NCBI RefSeq assembly: GCF_024296865.1
Contig: NZ_CP101134.1
Coordinates: forward strand, 4,030,001 to 4,094,000
DNA from: Sphingobacterium sp. LZ7M1
Lineage (GTDB): Bacteria > Bacteroidota > Bacteroidia > Sphingobacteriales > Sphingobacteriaceae
Direction of reading: 5' to 3'
DNA: 64,000 nucleotides
Shown here: positions 45,217 to 53,600 of the stretch, in pieces
Numbering within the stretch: position 1 is the stretch's first letter
Layout: each line of letters starts with the position of its first letter
Program-made: the position numbers and the translations under genes
Notes under the pieces: generated by a model
Seen by the model: only the letters and a program-made list of their open reading frames with translations
Told to the model about the DNA's origin: nothing
Databases searched by the model: none

Positions 45217-45906
45217 TTATTGACCTGCTTCTCTTTTAGCTTCTTCTTGCATTTTCTTACTTGCAGTAATAATGATCTCAACACGACGGTTTTCTGCTCT
45301 TCCTGCATCAGTATCGTTTGATGCAATTGGCTCAGAATAGTTTTTACCTTCTGTTTTGATACGGCTACCTGCTAAACCTTGAGAAACTGCGAATGATTTT
45401 ACAGATGCGGCACGACCATTAGAAACTTTTTGGTTTGCTTGTAATGTACCTACGTTATCTGTGTGACCTAACACCAAGATTTCAGTATCTGGTTCTTTAT
45501 TCAAGGTCTCAACTAATTTAGCGATGTTTTCCTTTGCAGATGGTTTCAAAGCTGTACTGTTGAAATCAAACAAAATTCCAGAGTCAAATTTTACCAAAAT
45601 ACCCTCACCTGCTTGCTCTACTTCAGCACCAGCTACTGTATTTTCGATCTCTTTGGCCTGTTTGTCCATTTTCTTACCGATCAAAGTACCTGCAGCTCCA
45701 CCAATTACAGCTCCAGCGATTGCTCCAACTGCCGTGTTACCTGCTTTACTTCCGATTAATGCTCCAAGAGCACCACCTGATGCAGTACCGATTACTGCTC
45801 CTTTTGTAGTGTTACTACTATTTTGAATGGTTGAACAGCTAGCAAATAACATAGCTGATGTAGCTACTGTCAATCCATAAACCGCTAGTCTTTTATTCAT
45901 TTTCAT
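45217..45906 (-). CDS. OmpA-family lipoprotein with glycine-zipper segment
   Basis: The start is the ATG at 45906 (MKMNKRLAVYGL); the TTG at 45912 is less likely. This gives 229 residues. It has a lipoprotein signal (Cys24 in LFASC). A glycine-rich zipper follows (about residues 35-80, IGTASGGALGALIGSKAGN and IAGAVIGGAAGTLIG). The C-terminal OmpA domain carries the peptidoglycan-binding motifs LVLGHTDNVGTLQANQ and GKNYSEPIASNDTDAGRAENRRVEI. It probably tethers the outer membrane to the cell wall. It has its own terminator and strong codon bias. Confidence 0.92.
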   Translation of the reverse strand: MKMNKRLAVYGLTVATSAMLFASCSTIQNSSNTTKGAVIGTASGGALGALIGSKAGNTAVGAIAGAVIGGAAGTLIGKKMDKQAKEIENTVAGAEVEQAGEGILVKFDSGILFDFNSTALKPSAKENIAKLVETLNKEPDTEILVLGHTDNVGTLQANQKVSNGRAASVKSFAVSQGLAGSRIKTEGKNYSEPIASNDTDAGRAENRRVEIIITASKKMQEEAKREAGQ

Positions 45907-46031
45907 AATCAATTTGTTTATCTTTTATACTAAATAATTTATTGTCAATTTATAGTCAACTTATTTGCAAAGCCAATGCCAAAAGCTTTTTTATCGCCTT
46001 TGTCAGTTGCAACATATTAATTATCAGTATC

Positions 46032-46787
46032 TTATTTTTCCTGAACAGGAATATCTAACTTCGGTAAACGTTGTGATTTAGGGCGCCCTTGAGCATTCCA
46101 AGTCTTAAAAGATGAATTGATGTAATTCATCAGATCGTATTGACCCCAACGCGACGCAGTGGCATAGGATGGTCTATAGATATCCATAAAAGATTGTAAT
46201 TCCTCTCCTTCCAGATGGGTCAGTTTGGTAACTATGGTTTTATTGAAAATACGGTCTACCTTAGTTTCTTCAAGCTCTTGGTTCATGAACTTCTCAAAAC
46301 GCTTCGCATTTTTGGCTTCCTTTCCAAAAAGGTTATACAAGGCTGTTGCAGGACTGGAAACATAGGTGCCAAATTTATTCTGTCCACCATTGTAGACTCC
46401 TTTGCTCTCGTAGTCATTCAACATCTCCTTCATCTCCATCTCCTTCGTACTACGGGTCACAACAACGGTCTCGATCCGATTACCCGCCTGCAAATCCACC
46501 AAAATATCTTCTAGCGTGTTGATCCTAGTTTTGATAGGTCCATATCCAACTTTACTGATGGTAATGGTATCACCAACATTAACTTCAATATTAAAGACAC
46601 CGTAAGAGTTACTCCTCACAGTTTGTTTGGTCCTCTGGTTGACCACGTTCGCATCACTAATCCTAGTGCTTGTCCCTTTTTCCAGAACCAATCCAGAAAT
46701 TATGTTATCCTGATCTTGGGCATGTGCAGCAAGCGCCAAGAAAAACAATGTACATAACAGGGCAATATATTTTACTTTATTATACAT
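46032..46787 (-). CDS. exported protein with carboxypeptidase-like regulatory domain
   Basis: The 251-residue protein has a Sec signal peptide (about 1-23, ending ALAAHAQ). A carboxypeptidase D regulatory-like beta domain covers about 30-100 (ISGLVLEKGTSTRISDANVV, TVRSNSYGVFNIEVNVGDTI). The C-terminal part is helical with no known motif. Such domains begin many TonB receptors, but no barrel follows, so it is a stand-alone periplasmic or surface protein of the DUF-type found in Bacteroidota. The function is unknown. Confidence 0.8.
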   Translation of the reverse strand: MYNKVKYIALLCTLFFLALAAHAQDQDNIISGLVLEKGTSTRISDANVVNQRTKQTVRSNSYGVFNIEVNVGDTITISKVGYGPIKTRINTLEDILVDLQAGNRIETVVVTRSTKEMEMKEMLNDYESKGVYNGGQNKFGTYVSSPATALYNLFGKEAKNAKRFEKFMNQELEETKVDRIFNKTIVTKLTHLEGEELQSFMDIYRPSYATASRWGQYDLMNYINSSFKTWNAQGRPKSQRLPKLDIPVQEK

Positions 46788-46843
46788 CCAATTTTAAAGG
46801 TAATAATACTTTTGACTAGGAAATGTTAAAAAGTTTTAAATCA

Positions 46844-47245
46844 CTATGCATTATATGGATAGAAAACAAAGTTTGCACCCTCTGGAACCACAACGAACAA
46901 ACACATAAAATCATTCGCTGATTTGAAATTCCTTTCGAAATATTCTTTCTTATCTTCCTTTATGACCCCTCTATCGACAAACTCTTCCAGGGAACTCGCT
47001 TGAATGCTCCATTGTGTATTCAGCTCATCCCTGTCCAAGATCATTTCTCCCAAATCAACCTTCAACTGGTGGGCAACAAAAATAGGATACAGAGTATAGC
47101 CTTCTGCCATCATTTCAGCAGATACCTCTTGAATAGACTCCTTATAAAAATCGAGGTCTTTCTTCAAGCTTACTAATGGACTCTGCCCTTTTCCTGCTTT
47201 ACCTTCTTCTTCGGGTCCTTTATTTAATAGATCCTGTAAATCCAT
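46844..47245 (-). CDS. conserved-looking small protein coupled to rlmD
   Basis: The 133-residue cytoplasmic protein has a Lys/Gly/Glu-rich N-terminus, a helical section (KKDLDFYKESIQEVSAEMM) and a beta-rich end (DFMCLFVVVPEGANFVFYPY). It starts directly after the rlmD stop with no gap. I recognise no domain. The tight coupling to rlmD suggests shared expression rather than shared function. Confidence 0.7.
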   Translation of the reverse strand: MDLQDLLNKGPEEEGKAGKGQSPLVSLKKDLDFYKESIQEVSAEMMAEGYTLYPIFVAHQLKVDLGEMILDRDELNTQWSIQASSLEEFVDRGVIKEDKKEYFERNFKSANDFMCLFVVVPEGANFVFYPYNA

Positions 47246-48655
47246 TTATTTCTTCAATTTTAACAATACTACATTCTCAACATGTTGCGTATGGGGGAAC
47301 ATATCTACCGGTTTTATCCGCACAACCTCATACTTACTGGTTAAGCTTTCCAAATCACGTGCCTGAGTTGCAGCATTACAACTTACATACACTACTTTAT
47401 CACTTTCCATTTCCAAAATCCTATCTACGACATCGGCATGCATACCTGCTCTAGGCGGATCGGTAATCACAACGTCTGGCTTCCCATGTTCTTGGATAAA
47501 ATCAGCCGTCAACACATCCTTCATGTCACCTGCATAAAATTTCGTGTTATGGATTCCATTGGTCTCAGAATTGATTTTGGCATCCTCAATAGCTGATGGA
47601 ACATATTCCACGCCAACAACCTCGCGAGCAGATCGCGCCACAAAGTTCGCGATAGTTCCAGCACCGGTATATAAGTCATAGACTAGCTCATCTCCTTTTA
47701 GATCAGCAAAGTCTCTGGTAATCTTATAAAGTTCGTATGCTTGTCTGGAATTTGTTTGATAGAAAGATTTAGGACCAACTTTGAATTTGAGGCCTTCCAT
47801 TTCTTCATAGATAAAATCACGGCCTGAATAAACATGTATATCTTGATCAAAAATGGTATCATTCCTTTTTTGGTTGATGATATATAATAAGGAAGTAATT
47901 TCAGGAAACTTGTCTTTAATAAAGGACATCAATAAATCTACCTGTCCTTCTTCAGGATATGCAAAAACCACGATCACCATTAATTCACCAGTGGAAGAAG
48001 TTCTGATGATTAAATTTCGAAGGGAACCTTCATGGTCCCTTAGATCATAGAATGAAAAAAAGTTTTCTTTAGCAAATTCAAAAATGCTATTCCTAATATC
48101 GTTAGAAGGCTCTTGTTGCAAATAGCAATGGTCAATGGTCAAGATCTTATCAAATCTACCTGGAACATGGAAACCCAAAGCATCCATGGAATCCCCAGGT
48201 TCAACCTCATCTAGACTGGTCAACCAACGTTTGTTCGAAAAAGTATATTCCAGCTTATTCCTATAATATTCTGTCTGCGCAGAACCTAAAATCGGCTCCA
48301 TGCCAGCAACATCCACTTTTCCAATACGGGACAAGGCATTCCCTACATACTGCTCCTTGAATTTCAGCTGAGATTCATAGGTCATGTGTTGCCATTTACA
48401 GCCTCCACACACACCAAAATGTGAACAGAATGGATCTATCCTATATTCAGAAGCCTTCTTCACCTCAGAAATTTTACCCTCCGCAAAATTCTTCTTCTTG
48501 CGGATCAATTCAACATCCACCACATCTCCAGGCACTGCCCGCTCAATAAATAAAACTAAATTATCATGCTTGGCAACTCCCTTGCCCTCTTCCGCAATGT
48601 CAATAATCTCAACATCCGTAATAAATTTTTTTTCCTGAGGTATTCTTCTTCCCAT
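47246..48655 (-). CDS. rlmD: 23S rRNA (uracil-5-)-methyltransferase, RlmD type
   Basis: This 469-residue SAM-dependent RNA methyltransferase has an N-terminal TRAM domain (about 12-70), an iron-sulfur cluster motif C-x5-C-x2-C in CSHFGVCGGCKWQH with a fourth Cys in DHCYLQQE, and a methyltransferase domain with DLYTGAGTIANFVA and DPPRAGMH. The catalytic Cys is in YVSCNAATQARD. It methylates U1939 or a related uridine in 23S rRNA. The RlmC/RlmD distinction is not settled by sequence alone. Confidence 0.93.
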   Translation of the reverse strand: MGRRIPQEKKFITDVEIIDIAEEGKGVAKHDNLVLFIERAVPGDVVDVELIRKKKNFAEGKISEVKKASEYRIDPFCSHFGVCGGCKWQHMTYESQLKFKEQYVGNALSRIGKVDVAGMEPILGSAQTEYYRNKLEYTFSNKRWLTSLDEVEPGDSMDALGFHVPGRFDKILTIDHCYLQQEPSNDIRNSIFEFAKENFFSFYDLRDHEGSLRNLIIRTSSTGELMVIVVFAYPEEGQVDLLMSFIKDKFPEITSLLYIINQKRNDTIFDQDIHVYSGRDFIYEEMEGLKFKVGPKSFYQTNSRQAYELYKITRDFADLKGDELVYDLYTGAGTIANFVARSAREVVGVEYVPSAIEDAKINSETNGIHNTKFYAGDMKDVLTADFIQEHGKPDVVITDPPRAGMHADVVDRILEMESDKVVYVSCNAATQARDLESLTSKYEVVRIKPVDMFPHTQHVENVVLLKLKK

Positions 48656-48792
48656 ATTGGCGCAAAAATACGCAAAAATTTAATAGCAAAATGATTTAAC
48701 AATCGTGACAGCAATGTGCTAATTAATTCTACTGTTAGATAATGGAAAAAGATTAAGGAAAACAGAACCGAGCGAAATATTTATCTTATTAA

Positions 48793-48835
48793 TCTACCCA
48801 AGAGAATTTCAATATTAATTAACATGATTGGGTAG
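48793..48835. repeat. inverted repeat and copy 1 of TCTACCCAAGA
   Basis: CTACCCAA (48794-48801) and TTGGGTAG (48828-48835) are perfect 8-bp arms with a 26-bp AT-rich core. The left arm lies within the 11-mer TCTACCCAAGA (48793-48803), which recurs at 49881-49891 beyond the TetR gene. It lies 138 bp upstream of rlmD and could be a TetR operator. 48656-48792 shows no gene. Confidence 0.45.
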
Positions 48836-49240
48836 GGCTAAACGACAGGCCCCAAAGACTATTGTCATTAAGTTAAGGATTTTCTTTTTTGAGGTCACAA
48901 TTTTATAGGGTCTTCTCAAAACAAACGCCCATTCTTCCGAAGGAAGTCCCTTATCCCACGCCTCATTTCCAATGGCGGAAAAATGGAAAGAATGCCGTTG
49001 CTGTGTGCGATGGGATTGGCCTTGGATGCTTTCAAGAAATTCTAAAGGGAGAATTTTGAAGAACGGCATCCTCGACATCAAGGCATTCTTTTCTTGTGTG
49101 AATGACTGTGCGAAAAGCCATCTTAAATGAGCCGAAGCCTTTTGGTTACTTTTGGGCCTCAGAAGTAACGAAGAATCTGCATAATGATTATTTCTTAACT
49201 TAACTACATTGCCCCAAAGCCCTATAAAATGTCTATTGTC
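48815..49240 (-). other. long open frame without usual start, possible repeat element or gene remnant
   Basis: A frame of 141 sense codons runs without a stop from 49240, where it overlaps the end of the TetR gene, to a stop at 48815. No ATG occurs in its first 53 codons; the first candidates are TTG at 49081 and ATG at 49078. The predicted text (SSLLLRPKSNQKASAHLRW, RMPFFKILPLEFLESIQGQ, GNEAWDKGLPSEEWAFVLRR) is basic, with no signal peptide or known domain. So long an open stretch is unlikely by chance in AT-rich DNA. It may be a pseudogene, one copy of a dispersed repeat, or a gene with an atypical start. Confidence 0.35.
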
Positions 49241-49838
49241 TTATATCTAAAGCCTCTTTCTTAGACTCCAAAAGAGTAGCTTCAACTAAATAGGGAAGGA
49301 TTTCTTTCTGGAAGGAAATAAAATTCTTACGCACATCGGCCTCAGATACAGCGGTAAATGCGAAAGAAAATACAATGTTTTTGGAAGTTTTAATAAGGAA
49401 GGTCAATCGTTCTTCGGGAATCATATTGGCAATGGTTTCATTCTGCATAAACGAACGCAGCAATAGAAACTCCAGGTCATCCGAAAGAAGTTTAAGGTAC
49501 TCCTGGGCATTGACCGACTCACGGATAAATTCCCAACCTACAAATTCATTACAGACCGTATAGGTTACACGGCTAACCCTCAAAATGGTATTGGCAAGGA
49601 AAAGTGCCAGGTCTTTTTCATTCACGTTCTTGTTCAGGATATCATAGACATTGTCCTGGATATAATCCATCAGAACCTCATGTAAAATCAACTCCTTACT
49701 TGCGAAATATTTATAGAAGGTTGCTTTAGCAATGGAAGCATTCTTGGCCAGCTCATTAACACTGGTTTTATTATAGCCATATTTCCTAAATAGATCTCTT
49801 GCAGATTTCTTTATTGCTATAACCACTTTGTCTTCCAT
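49233..49838 (-). CDS. TetR/AcrR-family transcriptional regulator
   Basis: The product has 201 residues. The N-terminal DNA-binding domain is clear: RDLFRKYGYNKTSVNELAKN and IAKATFYKYFASKELIL (about 13-52). The C-terminal ligand domain is mostly helical and specific to this protein. The region just upstream holds a 13-bp near-perfect inverted repeat (49879-49913), a likely autoregulatory operator. The flanking DNA shares an 11-bp motif with the far side of the gene. The ligand and regulated genes are not evident; no efflux pump is adjacent. Confidence 0.9.
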   Translation of the reverse strand: MEDKVVIAIKKSARDLFRKYGYNKTSVNELAKNASIAKATFYKYFASKELILHEVLMDYIQDNVYDILNKNVNEKDLALFLANTILRVSRVTYTVCNEFVGWEFIRESVNAQEYLKLLSDDLEFLLLRSFMQNETIANMIPEERLTFLIKTSKNIVFSFAFTAVSEADVRKNFISFQKEILPYLVEATLLESKKEALDIRQ

Positions 49839-49878
49839 GAAGCTGTTTTTTTGAATTTGGGATTCAATTTTTTATATG

Positions 49879-49913
49879 ATTCTACCCAAGACCATTAAAA
49901 TCTCGGGTAGAAT
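49879..49913. promoter_or_regulatory. 13-bp inverted repeat between pheS and the TetR gene; copy 2 of TCTACCCAAGA
   Basis: ATTCTACCCAAGA and TCTCGGGTAGAAT pair over 13 bp with one G-U type mismatch around a 9-base loop. It could act as the pheS terminator on the minus strand, but no U-run follows. Its place 41 bp before the TetR start and the 11-mer shared with 48793-48803 fit a TetR operator. Confidence 0.5.
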
Positions 49914-49927
49914 ACTAACCAATTGGT

Positions 49928-50968
49928 TTAAATAATCTCTGTCTCAAATTGAGATAAGAAACGAACATCGTTTTCTGAGAACAAACGCAGGTCGCGGATC
50001 TCATACTTCAGGTTTGTGATCCTTTCGATACCCATACCGAAGGCAAAGCCTGAATATTTCTTACTGTCGATTCCACAATTATCCAACACGTTCAGATCTA
50101 CCATACCACAACCAAGGATCTCTACCCAACCTGAATATTTACACATCTGGCAACCTGCCCCTTTACAGATGGTACAGGAAATATCCATTTCAGCTGAAGG
50201 TTCAGTAAAAGGGAAATAAGATGGACGGAATCTTACTTTCGTGTCTTCTCCGTACAATTCTTTCACAAAGTGATATAATGTCTGTTTCAAATCAGCAAAC
50301 GACACATTCTCATCCACATATAATCCTTCGATTTGGTGGAAGAAACAATGCGCTCTCGCAGATATTGCTTCATTACGGTATACTCTTCCCGGCATCAAAG
50401 CGCGGAAGGGAGGTTTCCCTGCTTCCATCAATCGAACCTGAACCGAGGAGGTATGCGTACGAAGCACAACATCATTTCCATCTTGCTTCTTGATAAAGAA
50501 TGTATCCTGCATATCCCTAGCTGGATGCTCTGGAGCAAAATTTAACGCTGAGAAGTTATGCCAATCATCCTCAATCTCATTTCCTTCAGCAACTACAAAG
50601 CCCAACTTCTTGAAAATCTCAACAATCTCTTTTCTTACTAAGGAAAGTGGGTGTCTAGATCCCAAGGTGAAGCCTGGACCTGGTAAAGTCAAATCTCCTT
50701 CAGGATTTGCCGATTGACCTTCAGATTGATCTGCAAATTGTTCCGATGCCTCTTTAAATGTATTTTCAGCAAACTGCTTGAATTCATTCAATACTTTTCC
50801 TAAAACCCTCTTTTCATCCGAGGATACCGTCTTGAACTCTTCAAACAGGTTTTTCACGATGCCTTTAGACACCAAAAACTTTAATCTAAATGCTTCAACA
50901 TCTTGGGCTGAACTTGGCGCAAATGCCTTTATCTCTTCAGTATACTGCGTTATCTTATCTTGCAACAT
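49928..50968 (-). CDS. pheS: phenylalanyl-tRNA synthetase alpha subunit
   Basis: This 346-residue class II synthetase subunit has an N-terminal coiled coil (about 1-90), the motif 1-2 region (HPARDMQDTFFI, VRLMEAGKPPFRALMPGRVY), and the PheS signature FRPSYFPFTEPSAEMDISC. Cys residues follow in CTICKGAGCQMCKYSGW, a zinc-like cluster seen in many bacterial PheS proteins. The motif 3 Arg is in GFAFGMGIERI. With PheT (not in the window) it charges tRNA-Phe. Confidence 0.98.
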   Translation of the reverse strand: MLQDKITQYTEEIKAFAPSSAQDVEAFRLKFLVSKGIVKNLFEEFKTVSSDEKRVLGKVLNEFKQFAENTFKEASEQFADQSEGQSANPEGDLTLPGPGFTLGSRHPLSLVRKEIVEIFKKLGFVVAEGNEIEDDWHNFSALNFAPEHPARDMQDTFFIKKQDGNDVVLRTHTSSVQVRLMEAGKPPFRALMPGRVYRNEAISARAHCFFHQIEGLYVDENVSFADLKQTLYHFVKELYGEDTKVRFRPSYFPFTEPSAEMDISCTICKGAGCQMCKYSGWVEILGCGMVDLNVLDNCGIDSKKYSGFAFGMGIERITNLKYEIRDLRLFSENDVRFLSQFETEII

Positions 50969-51029
50969 GTGTCAAAGATACAGCAATTTTAAAAAATAAA
51001 TGAAATGGTACAATATTTAATTAGGTAGA

Positions 51030-51482
51030 TTAAAATGGTAGACCATCACTATCGTCGTCATTCTCTGTAAAGTCGACGGCTTGTTCCTTTGGTTCACTGC
51101 TAGTGGGGGCTCCACTCGTGGCACTCTGTTGTGGGCTTTGAGGCTCAAAATCAGAACGTCTACCCAATAAATTAAAACTCTCTGCTACGATCTCTGTCGT
51201 ATAGCGACGGATACCTTCTTTATCTTCATAAGAACGTGTCCTCAATTTCCCTTCTATGTAGACCAATTTCCCTTTACTCAGGTACTTTACCGCAACATCT
51301 GCCAGACCGCGCCACAATACGATGTTGTGCCATTCAGTCTGCTCTACACGACGGCCATCCTTGTTGAAAGTCTCCGAAGTTGCCAACGGAAAACTAGCAA
51401 CACTTACATTTCCTTCTAAATAGCGGATTTCTGGGTCTTTTCCAAGATGACCAACTAAAATAACTTTATTTACTCCCGACAT
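51030..51482 (-). CDS. ssb: single-stranded DNA-binding protein
   Basis: The 150-residue protein has the OB fold at 1-110 (MSGVNKVILVGHLGKDPEIRY, EWHNIVLWRGLADVA, YIEGKLRTRSYEDKEG). A Pro/Gln/Ser-rich linker follows, and then the acidic tip DDDSDGLPF that docks repair and replication partners. It lies 25 bp after mutY on the same strand, so the two are probably co-transcribed. Confidence 0.97.
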   Translation of the reverse strand: MSGVNKVILVGHLGKDPEIRYLEGNVSVASFPLATSETFNKDGRRVEQTEWHNIVLWRGLADVAVKYLSKGKLVYIEGKLRTRSYEDKEGIRRYTTEIVAESFNLLGRRSDFEPQSPQQSATSGAPTSSEPKEQAVDFTENDDDSDGLPF

Positions 51483-51507
51483 ACAATAATTTAGGATTTA
51501 GTGAGCA

Positions 51508-52551
51508 CTAAAAATAATGTTCCACAAAGGAACTAATCAGTTTATGTTTAGCTAATGTATCTAATTTTTCTAATAAAAAATAATTCCAAAAGCTTTTTTT
51601 GACCAATTCCCGATTATCCATATCAAGGCTATAAAAGCGGGCAAAAATATTCTGATGGCTTAAAATATGCTTCACTTGCCCTTTTATCATTTTAGGAACT
51701 GTTTCCCCAAAATTATTCCTGTACTCTTCTAATTGTACCAATTCTGCTACATTCAAATCCCCTTCACTCTCTATCATCGGAAACTCATACAAATTGGCCC
51801 AAACATCTCCTTCGGATCGTTGTGACATCAAAACAGACCCCTCTTTTTCAATTATAAAGTAATTAAAATACCTATCTCTACTTTTTTTACCTTTTAGTTT
51901 AACCGGCAATCTATCAACCAAACCCTCTTCATAGGCCCTACAATCTAACCTCAAGATGCAATCTTCACAATTTGGATTCTTGGGCTTACATTGCAGGGCA
52001 CCAAAATCCATTATTGCCTGATTGTATTCCGCAGGATGCTCCCGATCTAACATCTCTTCAGCCAATTTGGAAAAAAGCTTTTTCCCAGAACTGCTGTTGA
52101 TCGCCTCATCTATTCCAAAATATCGAGCTAATACCCTAAATACATTTCCATCCAGAACAGCATGCGCTTGGTTGCTGGAAAAAGAGGAAATGGCCGCAGC
52201 TGTATATTCCCCAACACCTGGCAATGCCAAAAGCATCTGATAATCAGTAGGGAACTCCCCATTATGCCTATCCAAAACCTGTTTACTCGCCTTATGCATG
52301 TTCCTCGCCCTAGAATAATAGCCCAAGCCTTGCCATAATCTCAAAATTTCAGACTCCTCTGCTTTCGCAAACTTTGTTACATTAGGATAGTTCTCTAAAA
52401 ATTTGAAAAAATACGGCATCCCTTGCTCAACCCTTGTCTGCTGAAGGATGATTTCTGATAACCAAATGATATAGGGATTCTTGGTCTCACGCCATGGTAG
52501 AGCTCTTTTATGCTGAGCATACCAGGTTAAGATTCGTTCCGAAAATGACAT
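51508..52551 (-). CDS. mutY: A/G-specific adenine glycosylase MutY
   Basis: The 347-residue base-excision repair enzyme removes A paired with 8-oxoguanine. The helix-hairpin-helix is LALPGVGEYTAAAISSF, with the catalytic Asp in AVLDGNVFRVLARYFG. The 4Fe-4S cluster is C-x6-C-x2-C-x5-C in CKPKNPNCEDCILRLDC. The C-terminal NUDIX-like 8-oxoG recognition domain starts about residue 235. It is divergent from the M23 peptidase gene. Confidence 0.97.
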   Translation of the reverse strand: MSFSERILTWYAQHKRALPWRETKNPYIIWLSEIILQQTRVEQGMPYFFKFLENYPNVTKFAKAEESEILRLWQGLGYYSRARNMHKASKQVLDRHNGEFPTDYQMLLALPGVGEYTAAAISSFSSNQAHAVLDGNVFRVLARYFGIDEAINSSSGKKLFSKLAEEMLDREHPAEYNQAIMDFGALQCKPKNPNCEDCILRLDCRAYEEGLVDRLPVKLKGKKSRDRYFNYFIIEKEGSVLMSQRSEGDVWANLYEFPMIESEGDLNVAELVQLEEYRNNFGETVPKMIKGQVKHILSHQNIFARFYSLDMDNRELVKKSFWNYFLLEKLDTLAKHKLISSFVEHYF

Positions 52552-52679
52552 AATACAAAGATGATAATTTTAACCCTCCCTATTCCTTAAAAAGTTATAA
52601 AATGTTAAAATTTCTTGCAATTATTTTAACATCCTCTATTTTTACGCCCGGCTAACATAAAGTGGGAGAGTAAAATACT

Positions 52680-53540
52680 ATGACAAAAAAGAAGACTGCC
52701 GTTGAAATTCTAGACTCAAACGGCGATTCGAACTTGAAGATTCAGATTCCAACTATTGTTTTAAAAAATTGGAAATATATCCTAGCTGGAGGAATCTTCT
52801 GTATCTGCTTGATATGTGCAACGATTGTATATGTTGCCACAAAATCAACAAGTGACCATTACGAAGAACAATTGACTAAGAAGATTGAAGCGCTCGAAAA
52901 AGCGAAGCAATCCTTGGCTCTGGAAGAAGCAACCAACCAACTTAGTACAGTTCAAATCCAAAAATCCTTCGATGCTATTGATAGTGCAGTAAACCAAATT
53001 AATGCCAAAATGCGCAGAAGAGGTTTAAAAGAGTTTGCGCCGAAGCTTAAAAACGCTGGTGGACCGGTAGAAGAAGAAGTTAATCTACCTGAACTTATCA
53101 AATACTACGAAGCAACGGTCAAGAAACTGGACAAAAAATTGGAAGGTGTGCCTTTGGGAACTCCCCATAATGGAAGGATTACCTCTAGATTCGGATACCG
53201 TAGAAACCCTTTTACAAACCGTGGCCTTGAAATGCATTCAGGTATTGACATCAGCGGAAGAACAGGTGAGCCAATTACGGCCACAGCTGCTGGCAAAGTA
53301 GTTTATGCTGGATATAAAGGGCAATATGGGAAAGTCGTAATCGTTGAACATACCAACGGTTGGGAAACTAGATACGCCCATCTTTCAAGCACTAAAGTAA
53401 AAAAAGGTCAAAAGGTAGAGGCCGGTCAACAAATTGGAAGACTTGGTAGCACCGGTAGATCAACCGGACCTCATCTTCATTATGAACTATTGAGTTTCGG
53501 AAGAAAAATAAATCCTGAAAAAACACTGATCTTCAACTAA
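52680..53540 (+). CDS. membrane-anchored M23 (LytM-type) peptidase
   Basis: The 286-residue protein has one membrane helix (about 32-54) and a coiled coil (about 60-115). The periplasmic LytM domain (about 155-280) has zinc ligands in LEMHSGIDISG and in PHLHYELLS. All four M23 metal and catalytic motifs look intact (H-x3-D and H-x-H), so it should be an active cell-wall endopeptidase and not an EnvC-type dead domain. It ends in a bidirectional terminator. Confidence 0.93.
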   Translation: MTKKKTAVEILDSNGDSNLKIQIPTIVLKNWKYILAGGIFCICLICATIVYVATKSTSDHYEEQLTKKIEALEKAKQSLALEEATNQLSTVQIQKSFDAIDSAVNQINAKMRRRGLKEFAPKLKNAGGPVEEEVNLPELIKYYEATVKKLDKKLEGVPLGTPHNGRITSRFGYRRNPFTNRGLEMHSGIDISGRTGEPITATAAGKVVYAGYKGQYGKVVIVEHTNGWETRYAHLSSTKVKKGQKVEAGQQIGRLGSTGRSTGPHLHYELLSFGRKINPEKTLIFN

Positions 53541-53556
53541 AAGATCATAAAACATA

Positions 53557-53594
53557 AAAAAAGGCTTTCTTTTAACCAAGGAAGCCTTTTTTTA
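53557..53594. terminator. bidirectional terminator between M23 and alpha/beta hydrolase genes
   Basis: AAAAAGGCTTTC and GGAAGCCTTTTT pair over 12 bp with one wobble around TTTTAACCAA. A-rich and T-rich flanks serve both strands. Confidence 0.92.
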
Positions 53595-53600
53595 TGCCCT

